From positions 434,001 to 498,000 of the forward strand of contig NZ_SGIT01000002.1 in assembly GCF_004208525.1 (NCBI RefSeq): a stretch of DNA of 64,000 nucleotides, read 5' to 3'. Each line of letters starts with the position of its first letter. The stretch's first letter is position 1. Below, one piece after another: positions 52,934 to 59,005 of this stretch. The position numbers and the translations under genes are program-made. Source of the stretch: Sphingobacterium corticibacterium (GTDB lineage: Bacteria; Bacteroidota; Bacteroidia; Sphingobacteriales; Sphingobacteriaceae). Below the pieces are notes generated by a model, which ran no database searches, was not told the DNA's origin, and saw nothing but the letters and a program-made list of their open reading frames with translations.

Positions 52934-53335
52934 ATGAAAACGGACAAAAAATATAAAGCCCAAAATAGGAGAACTTCCGTTTGTATCGGGATATTATGCA
53001 TGTTGTTAGCTATTCAAAGCTGCAAAAGAGAAGATATCCCTCCATTTACAATACATGTATATAATGCATACGATTTTGATATTACACTGTTTGGGTCGGC
53101 CAATCGATGTGATTACGGTGAAGATCGGGAGACAAACCCCTTGTGTAGGCTCCGGGCAGGCGAACAAAGAGCATACGAAACCTATGGCCCCGGTCGTCCT
53201 TTTACAATCACGACCTATAAAACGGGGACAAAACAGGAAGTGGGCTCTCTATATTATGTAGGTAAATCGGGCAAACATTATAGATGGGAGGTAGGTGAAG
53301 ATAATCCCGTTGTAGAAATTCCAGAAAGAAGATAA
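52934..53335 (+). CDS. Small lipoprotein of unknown function
   Basis: The 133-residue protein has a basic start (MKTDKKYKAQNRRTS), a hydrophobic helix and a lipobox (MLLAIQSCKRE, lipid Cys at about 30). The mature part is beta-rich with an Ig-like or beta-sandwich look (PFTIHVYNAYDFDITLFGS; LRAGEQRAYETYGPGRPFTITTY; SGKHYRWEVG). The ATG at 52934 directly follows GGAGG; the frame is open 28 codons upstream but gives no signal. Just before it are near-tandem GATTGGAAATTGGAAATT words. Same operon as its neighbours. Confidence 0.72.
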   Translation: MKTDKKYKAQNRRTSVCIGILCMLLAIQSCKREDIPPFTIHVYNAYDFDITLFGSANRCDYGEDRETNPLCRLRAGEQRAYETYGPGRPFTITTYKTGTKQEVGSLYYVGKSGKHYRWEVGEDNPVVEIPERR

Positions 53336-53339
53336 AAAA

Positions 53340-53855
53340 ATGATTTGTTCCATGTACACAAAGACGTCCTTGATTCTATTTTGGTTATTGTTGACCGTAC
53401 TAGCTACACGCTGTCAATTGACCAGCGGAAATCAAATTGTTTATGCAGCAACACCAGACACCTCCGACCTTTACTTTACCCCCACTATGCAAGAGGTGCT
53501 TCCAGCAAATCAGAACGCTTTATACGCAGCTAGCTTCCCGTTCGCCTGGCAAACTATCCGCAAAGAACTTCGCTTATCGGATGACGTAAAAACGGAATCT
53601 AAAGACCTCCGTATGCTCGATGGCAGCGAAACGGTCAAAGACGCATTGAACGAAGACGGCATCAGCATGAAAACAGAGGCAGAAATCATCATCAATGATG
53701 GTGCTTCTCCTCCGGAAGAAACTCCAGTTCCCAAAAGACTCGTATTCGATAAGCCTTTCTACATCGTCATGAAGAAAACGGATAAGAAGAATCCGTACAT
53801 GATACTGTATGTAGCCGATGCATCCCTATTAGAAAAAACAAATAATAAAACATGA
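53340..53855 (+). CDS. Short paralogue of the serpin-like lipoprotein lacking the middle region
   Basis: The 171-residue protein has a lipoprotein-like signal (TVLATRCQLTSG, Cys at about 25). Residues 42-75 (TPTMQEVLPANQNALYAASFPFAWQTI) align with residues 48-82 of the 50392 protein (LPTMEQTIKPDKNAVYASLPLLWSAL). Residues 100-165 (LNEDGISMKTEAEIIINDGA... VFDKPFYIVMKKTDKKNPYMILYVADASLLE) align with its serpin-like end. About 170 middle residues are missing in frame. It may be a natural mini-form or a deletion product. Its last 4 bp overlap the FGE-like gene. Confidence 0.68.
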   Translation: MICSMYTKTSLILFWLLLTVLATRCQLTSGNQIVYAATPDTSDLYFTPTMQEVLPANQNALYAASFPFAWQTIRKELRLSDDVKTESKDLRMLDGSETVKDALNEDGISMKTEAEIIINDGASPPEETPVPKRLVFDKPFYIVMKKTDKKNPYMILYVADASLLEKTNNKT

Positions 53856-54883
53856 ACAATCCAATAACAAATACCTTATCCTGTTTTATACTCAGCCTGC
53901 TGAGCAGCATAAGCCTTGCCCAGCCGGCAAGCTCGCTGAAATCCTTTTTGGAAACGCGTTTGACCGAGTACATCGCCCCGTCAGATTTCGCGCAATATTT
54001 TCGCTTTGCCGACACAATGTTTCCCGATCGCTTTACGGTCATCCAGCAGAAAAACTCGATCTACACCGAGTACGACCTCAAACTGACACAAATCAAGACG
54101 ATGGATATTATATCGCATGATACCGCTGTCGCCTTGGTACTGACTTTCCATACGCCGTTAACAGTTGTGCTGCGCGATGATATCCATGGTGAGGAAACCG
54201 GTACCGAAGAACGCCAAATACTAACCTTTCCGCTCGGGAGCTATCGAGAAGCCCTGCATGTACAGCGGGCATTACAGGACTCCGACAATAGACTCAACTT
54301 CCGTATTCGAAAACAAGAAGCGAACAAAAGCTATCCGGAGATGATGCCTATGCCGGAAATCAAAGCCCGTCCGGTTTGGCTGGGCAAATACCCGGTTACC
54401 GTGCAGCAGTATCGCACTTACTGCAAAACGCAACAAAAACCGATGCCCCCTGCTCCGCCCTGGGGCTGGCATGCCGACCATCCGATAGTAGGAATCACCT
54501 GGAAAGAAGCAAAAGACTATGTGCTGTGGCTGAGTAAGCAGACAGGACATGGGTATGATCTGCCGCCCAAGCATGTATGGCAGTATGCCGCATTGGACAA
54601 CTTGGAGGAACGGGTGATCGATGAAGTCGCCTGGTGGGGTGAAAATGCAGCGGAAAGCACGCAAGCTGTCGGGCAAAAGCTACCGAATGGCTTTGGGCTT
54701 TACGATATGCAGGGCAACGTATGGGAATGGTTGGACGAACCAGAAGATAATAAACAGCGCACCGCGGCAGGAGGCAGCTGGGACAGTCATTTTGCGCAAT
54801 GTCAGTGGAACAGTATCACACAATTGTATCCCAACGAACGGGATTTCAGTATAGGTTTCCGAGTCGTACAATACCAACGCTGA
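53852..54883 (+). CDS. Secreted FGE/SUMF1-fold protein
   Basis: The 343-residue protein has a signal peptide (1-23, ending SLAQ), an unknown N-terminal domain (about 30-165) and a C-terminal formylglycine-generating-enzyme fold (170-343). Marks of the latter are VWLGKYPVTVQQYRTYCK, PIVGITWKEAKDYVLWLSKQTG, YDLPPKHVWQYAAL, PNGFGLYDMQGNVWEWLDE, AAGGSWDSHFAQC and FSIGFRVV. True FGE has two cysteines in the GGSW region; only one is present, so sulfatase activation is unlikely and a structural or ligand-binding role fits better. It overlaps the previous gene (ATGA) and ends the operator-3 operon. Confidence 0.85.
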   Translation: MNNPITNTLSCFILSLLSSISLAQPASSLKSFLETRLTEYIAPSDFAQYFRFADTMFPDRFTVIQQKNSIYTEYDLKLTQIKTMDIISHDTAVALVLTFHTPLTVVLRDDIHGEETGTEERQILTFPLGSYREALHVQRALQDSDNRLNFRIRKQEANKSYPEMMPMPEIKARPVWLGKYPVTVQQYRTYCKTQQKPMPPAPPWGWHADHPIVGITWKEAKDYVLWLSKQTGHGYDLPPKHVWQYAALDNLEERVIDEVAWWGENAAESTQAVGQKLPNGFGLYDMQGNVWEWLDEPEDNKQRTAAGGSWDSHFAQCQWNSITQLYPNERDFSIGFRVVQYQR

Positions 54884-54891
54884 AAACATAA

Positions 54892-54910
54892 ACCTCCGTA
54901 AAAGGGAGGT
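54892..54910 (+). terminator. Short hairpin after the FGE-like gene
   Basis: The 6-bp stem ACCTCC/GGAGGT with loop GTAAAAG is followed by ATATATAT rather than a T-run. It is a weak terminator at best. Confidence 0.35.
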
Positions 54911-54975
54911 ATATATATCCATTCCGGTTTATCAAAGAGACTTGCGCGTGTAACGGCATGTCAACAAGAATTTTC

Positions 54976-55026
54976 AAAATACCCATTACTGGGTATTCCA
55001 TTGCTTGGCAATCACGTGTATCTTTA
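54976..55026 (+). promoter_or_regulatory. Operator-promoter site 4 (AATACCCA-TTAC-TGGGTATT plus TATCTTTA)
   Basis: The palindrome at 54976-54999 has arms AATACCCA/TGGGTATT. Its centre (54987.5) is 31.5 bp before the -7 box TATCTTTA (55019-55026), exactly as at sites 1-3. The barrel gene starts 35 bp further on. Confidence 0.82.
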
Positions 55027-55060
55027 CCATCTCATTACACGATAAAAACACATTATTAAC

Positions 55061-55693
55061 ATGAAGAAAAACTTACAATTATTGGTCATCTGTATATGTC
55101 TGTGTGGCATAGCACACGCCCAGCCCGGCAAAACAATGTACGGAATTAAAGGAGGTTTAAATCTCCCCAATATAAAAGGTCTGCATGAAGAATCCATGAC
55201 ATTGACTACATTTCATGGTGGTCTGTTTTACAATTTCGCGTTCGCCCCCCAATCGAGAGGTCGTGCACAGTTTGAGTTGTTGTATTCTGCGCACGGGGCA
55301 GATCTACGTGACGATAAGCAAGAGATACGGCTGAATTATCTTGCCCTCCCGATTTCCTTACAGCTCGGATTGGGAAGGAGCGACCGACCATTTTTGGATA
55401 ACGTGTATCTAGAAGGCGGAATGCAGTTCGGTTATTTGGCCGCTGCTAAAATGAAAGATACAGAAACCAAAGAGAGCATAGACCTCCAAGATTATTACAC
55501 CACTAAAAATCCAGATGCAAAATTATCTAAAATAGACGCTGCTGTTTTTGGCGGAATCGGCATTAATTTATCTTACACTTATCAAATCAGTTGTCGATAT
55601 TTATATGGGCTAAATTCTTTTGTAAACTCTTCTAGTACGGAATACGATTTTTCCAATAGCGTATTTCAGTTATCAATGGCCTTTGCTTTTTAG
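55061..55693 (+). CDS. Small outer-membrane beta-barrel protein (porin/PorT-like)
   Basis: The 210-residue protein has a signal peptide (1-20, ending AHAQ). MYGIKGGLNLPNI at its mature start is the usual beginning of small Bacteroidota barrels. Strands alternate through GGLFYNFAFAPQSRGRAQFELLYSAHGADL, LNYLALPISLQLGLG and VFGGIGINLSYTYQIS, ending FQLSMAFAF with a terminal Phe. It is alone behind operator 4. Ligand unknown. Confidence 0.85.
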   Translation: MKKNLQLLVICICLCGIAHAQPGKTMYGIKGGLNLPNIKGLHEESMTLTTFHGGLFYNFAFAPQSRGRAQFELLYSAHGADLRDDKQEIRLNYLALPISLQLGLGRSDRPFLDNVYLEGGMQFGYLAAAKMKDTETKESIDLQDYYTTKNPDAKLSKIDAAVFGGIGINLSYTYQISCRYLYGLNSFVNSSSTEYDFSNSVFQLSMAFAF

Positions 55694-55772
55694 ATCATAT
55701 TCCTGCTTATCTTGTAACGTAGAACAATGACGCGGAGTTGTTGGATATATTTTAAAATCCAAACTTAGATTG

Positions 55773-55780
55773 TATATTTG
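55773..55780 (+). promoter_or_regulatory. -7 box TATATTTG for the MerR-type regulator
   Basis: TATATTTG matches TAnnTTTG and lies 29 bp before the ATG at 55810. Confidence 0.5.
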
Positions 55781-55809
55781 TTTGTTAAGGTTACAAATTC
55801 TTGGAAGAT

Positions 55810-56145
55810 ATGCCGTACAAAGAACGTGAAATAAACAAGCTATACTATACCATGGGTGAAGTGACCGCCATGTTTGGTGTAAACGCATCACAGATACGCT
55901 TTTATGAGCGGGAGTTTGATATTATACAACCCAAAAAGAACAAAAAGGGAAATCGCCTTTTCACGCAAGACGACATCGCTAATCTAAAAATTATCTTCAA
56001 TCTGGTAAAAGATAAGGGATATACATTGCAGGGAGCAAGAGATTATATCCGCTCCAATAAAAATGAAGTAAAAGAGAACCAGCGGGTTATTGATTCGTTG
56101 GAACGATTAAAAAAGTTCTTATTAGAGGTTCGGGATAGCCTGTAA
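55810..56145 (+). CDS. MerR family transcriptional regulator
   Basis: This 111-residue protein has the MerR winged helix-turn-helix: YYTMGEVTAMFGVNASQIRFYEREFDIIQPKKNKKGNRLFTQDDIANLKIIFNLVKDKGYTLQGARDYI. A helix for dimerisation follows (EVKENQRVIDSLERLKKFLLEVRD). No cysteines or effector domain are present, so it is a minimal MerR of unknown signal. The ATG at 55810 is chosen; TTG at 55801 would add three residues. It is convergent with the phosphodiesterase gene. Confidence 0.92.
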   Translation: MPYKEREINKLYYTMGEVTAMFGVNASQIRFYEREFDIIQPKKNKKGNRLFTQDDIANLKIIFNLVKDKGYTLQGARDYIRSNKNEVKENQRVIDSLERLKKFLLEVRDSL

Positions 56146-56155
56146 GTTTTACGAA

Positions 56156-56650
56156 TTATCGTACGCCCAACTCAATTACTTCCAGGTTTTCTATTTTATC
56201 GCCGTTGATATCAAAACGCATTAACGTGCGTACCTTATGCCAGCCTTGTTTACCGGCGGCACCGGGGTTGAGGTGCAACAAACTCAGTTTTGGGTCAAAC
56301 TGTACCTTTAGGATATGAGAATGTCCACAGATAAAAAGTTTCGGCGGATGAAGAACAATTTCCGGCTTTACCTGCACCGCGTATCGCCCCGGATAACCTC
56401 CGATATGCGTCATCCATACATCTACCTCTTCGCAATAGAAACGTTGATGCTCTGGGCATACTGCACGTACATCCTTTCCATCAATATTACCCCACACCCC
56501 CTTAAAAGGCTTAAAGGCGGCTAGTGTATCGACGATGGCGACCGATCCAAAATCTCCTGCATGCCATATCTCGTCACACCGTTCGAAATATTTAAAAACG
56601 GCATCATCTAAAAGACCGTGGGTATCCGATATAAGTCCAATTTTTGTCAT
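56156..56650 (-). CDS. Metallophosphoesterase, YfcE-like
   Basis: This 164-residue calcineurin-like phosphoesterase has metal motifs ISDTHG (near residue 8), HAGDFGS, WGNIDGKDV (GNxD), and GGYPGRYA/ICGHSHI (GHSH). Size and motif order match the YfcE/MJ0936 group of manganese-dependent phosphodiesterases acting on small substrates. The biological substrate is unknown. It is 1 bp from the trmN6 gene and is co-transcribed with it. Confidence 0.92.
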   Translation of the reverse strand: MTKIGLISDTHGLLDDAVFKYFERCDEIWHAGDFGSVAIVDTLAAFKPFKGVWGNIDGKDVRAVCPEHQRFYCEEVDVWMTHIGGYPGRYAVQVKPEIVLHPPKLFICGHSHILKVQFDPKLSLLHLNPGAAGKQGWHKVRTLMRFDINGDKIENLEVIELGVR

Positions 56651-56651
56651 G

Positions 56652-57359
56652 TCAGAATGCTAAAAAATAAGGCTTTAATAATGTTTTATAGTCGGCAGAA
56701 TAAATACCTCTTTCTGCATAAATATGAAAAGCCTGTGTTTCCAAGAGTACTTCTTTCTTTCCAATCCCCCATATTTTCCGAATCGGCAATTCCTTCGAAA
56801 AAGACGATATGGCTATTTCATCCTGCACATACAGTTTATAGTCAGCAAGTATAGGCGCAATTTCTTCGTCTGCCAACGCGACCGGAATGATCAGTTTGAA
56901 TTGCCCGTTATCTGTTAAGTAACGCGATACAAAAGACAACAGTTTTTCAAAAAACAATATGTCCGTATGTTTTGCTAGACGTTTTCGCGTATCGGGATTA
57001 TGAAGTGAATTCGTATAAAACGGTGGATTCGATACGATCAAATCATAAGCTAATTCCGGTTGGAGATCAGCAAATGAACCTGGAAATACCTGCAGACGTT
57101 CTGCAAAATCTGATTTTTGAAAATTAATATTGGCTTGCTGACAAGCATCTTCTTCAATTTCGACAGCATCGATAAGGGCATGCGGATGACTTTGTGCGAG
57201 CATCAATGCAATAACACCAGTACCCGTTCCGACATCCAATATGCGTCTTGCTTCCGGAAAATTAGTTGAACTTCCCAACAATACACCATCCGTATTGATT
57301 TTCATCGCACAATTACCTTGATCTATCTCAAACTGTTTAAAACGAAAAATTGAACGCAT
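56652..57359 (-). CDS. trmN6: tRNA1(Val) (adenine37-N6)-methyltransferase
   Basis: The 235-residue methyltransferase has FKQFEIDQGNCAMKINTDGVLLGS, SAM motif I ILDVGTGTGVIALMLAQ, an acidic motif II IDAVEIEEDACQQA, and the N6-adenine signature VSNPPFY (NPPY class). These match TrmN6/YfiC, which methylates A37 of tRNA-Val. Similar enzymes exist for other amino-methylations, so the tRNA target is a family-level inference. Its promoter region is bounded by repeat copy D. Confidence 0.9.
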   Translation of the reverse strand: MRSIFRFKQFEIDQGNCAMKINTDGVLLGSSTNFPEARRILDVGTGTGVIALMLAQSHPHALIDAVEIEEDACQQANINFQKSDFAERLQVFPGSFADLQPELAYDLIVSNPPFYTNSLHNPDTRKRLAKHTDILFFEKLLSFVSRYLTDNGQFKLIIPVALADEEIAPILADYKLYVQDEIAISSFSKELPIRKIWGIGKKEVLLETQAFHIYAERGIYSADYKTLLKPYFLAF

Positions 57360-57382
57360 ACTGCAAAAGTAGCTTTTCTTAT

Positions 57383-57620
57383 GCTCCTTTTTTAGAAAAA
57401 GGAGCGCAAACCGACTGAAAGGAGCTCATGAACACCAAAACAAACACTTGTTCATAAAATCGTCGCTTCAAATGTTTTACATCTGGGATGGTACTAAGGA
57501 TGAATTGGTACAGTTGTAAAACATTTGGATGCGACATTCATGTTTAAGGATGGGACAATACAATTGTATGATAGGATAAACATAGGAGCTTTTTGTTTCT
57601 TTTTCGCGGAGAAAAAGAAA
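57383..57620 (+). repeat. Intergenic palindromic repeat, copy D
   Basis: There is no gene between trmN6 and the 57665 gene. Left border hairpin GCTCCTTTTT-TAG-AAAAAGGAGC (57383-57405), then the core hairpin (57462-57534). Its arm GTCGCTTCAAATGTTTTACA pairs with the arm ending TTTGGATGCGAC around the loop word GTACTAAGGATGAA. Compared with copy A, GG/CC in the stem is replaced by AA/TT. The right border hairpin is TTTCTTTTTC-GCGGA-GAAAAAGAAA (57596-57620). Confidence 0.85.
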
Positions 57621-57664
57621 AATAAACAATTAATTCCGTACTTTGGTTTGCGATTTGTTGCACC

Positions 57665-58828
57665 ATGGCTAAATTTTTAACATTTCTTCTGTTTATACAG
57701 CTTGCTTCCCTTCCCATGCATAGTTATGGGGAAGAATACCGGGTATCTAGAAGATGGCAAGATTGCGAACAGGTAACGAAAGTAGCTTTGGACAAGCTGG
57801 TTGATATTCTTCGCAAGAATGATTTTGAACAACTGGAAACTGTCTTAAATACCATTCAAAGCGTATGTGGCGAGAATGAGTTTACACAGCGTCTTCGCAT
57901 TCTCCGTGCATTGGTGGAGAAAAAAACTACCGGAGATATCATCGCGGATTATTTAGCAAAAAATTACCAAGAGATATTGGTAATGCGTTGGGATTATTCG
58001 GTAGAAGAAAAGTATGTGGAAATATATCAAAACAACAAAGCAGATTTTGATTTTGTTCCCTTAAGACACCCTATTGATCCGCTCATCAAAAAGAAAGCGT
58101 TAGCACTTTTAAACTCCCCTTCTTATAATTTGACCGAACAGGAAGAGAAAATTGCGCTGTTGTTTGCCGACGATATCGATGCGTTTTATGAACTTCATGG
58201 CGGGATTTCTCCGTCGGTAGTACCAAGTGAGGACAAGCCAATAGCCGGATCTCCCGATAAATATCGACACGGCGTGAGTATTTATGCTGGCGCTGAAATT
58301 CCATTAACTGGGTCCAATCCCGTATTTAAAACAAGCCCCACTCTCGGTGTTTTATTTTCTTCTAGACTCTCCAATCCCTTTTTGTTTGAAGCGGGTTTAA
58401 AGGTACGTATCAATACCAGCCATGACAGGGAGGTGGAATATAGGCTATATGACGACGTAGAAATCATCAGATCAACTGCGAGTCTAGGTATTGGCGGGAC
58501 AGTCGGGTACAAGATTTTTGACAATGATAAATTTATTATTGCGCCTAAGGCTGGGCTATTCTGGGAACTAGCAACCACCGGGTTGTCAGAAGTCAATGAA
58601 AGCTATTACGATGATGGTTATGACTATTACGAAACGCAGAATGTTCGCTATTTCTATATCAACACGATGCGGAGTACCCTGGCACTGTCCGTTATGCGCC
58701 ATCTATCGGGAAAAACCTATGTAGGACTAGAAGCTGCTTATCATCACGTCCCCTACAACTGGGATAGTAATCTTCTGACGTCGGTTCAGCCAAATTACGG
58801 TAGTTTGCAACTGTTTTTCAGGTTCTAA
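57665..58828 (+). CDS. Secreted protein with N-terminal helical domain and C-terminal barrel, function unknown
   Basis: The 387-residue protein has a signal peptide (1-22, ending HSYGE). A helical, repeat-like half follows (25-185, with paired Cys at about 34 and 68; DKLVDILRKNDFEQLETVLNTIQSVC). Then comes an outer-membrane-barrel-like half (200-387) with strands such as HGVSIYAGAEIPLTG and a terminal SLQLFFRF. I do not recognise the family. It is flanked on both sides by repeat copies D and E in opposite orientation, and is otherwise isolated. Confidence 0.7.
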   Translation: MAKFLTFLLFIQLASLPMHSYGEEYRVSRRWQDCEQVTKVALDKLVDILRKNDFEQLETVLNTIQSVCGENEFTQRLRILRALVEKKTTGDIIADYLAKNYQEILVMRWDYSVEEKYVEIYQNNKADFDFVPLRHPIDPLIKKKALALLNSPSYNLTEQEEKIALLFADDIDAFYELHGGISPSVVPSEDKPIAGSPDKYRHGVSIYAGAEIPLTGSNPVFKTSPTLGVLFSSRLSNPFLFEAGLKVRINTSHDREVEYRLYDDVEIIRSTASLGIGGTVGYKIFDNDKFIIAPKAGLFWELATTGLSEVNESYYDDGYDYYETQNVRYFYINTMRSTLALSVMRHLSGKTYVGLEAAYHHVPYNWDSNLLTSVQPNYGSLQLFFRF

Positions 58829-58889
58829 TATAGGGGACAAGAAACTTAAGGATTAGAAAAAAATGCACTATCCTCCCTTAACCCTAAAA

Positions 58890-59000
58890 GGTCGCATCCA
58901 GATGTTTGAGGTATGTAGAAACTCCTTCTTAGCACTATCCACTATCTCAAATATCTGAAGCGACGAGGTTTTTGCCAACTTTTTTACGGGAAAAAAGTTG
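58890..59000 (-). repeat. Intergenic palindromic repeat, copy E (reverse orientation)
   Basis: Read on the minus strand: border hairpin CAACTTTTTT-CCCGT-AAAAAAGTTG (59000-58976), GCAAAAACCTC, then arm GTCGCTTCAGATATTTGAG pairing with CTCAAACATCTGGATGCGAC around a loop with TAGTGCTAAGAAGGAG. The tip type resembles copy B. The border hairpin begins 5 bp after the mutS stop codon. The 30 bp before the core (58829-58889) show nothing else. Confidence 0.82.
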
Positions 59001-59005
59001 AAAGT

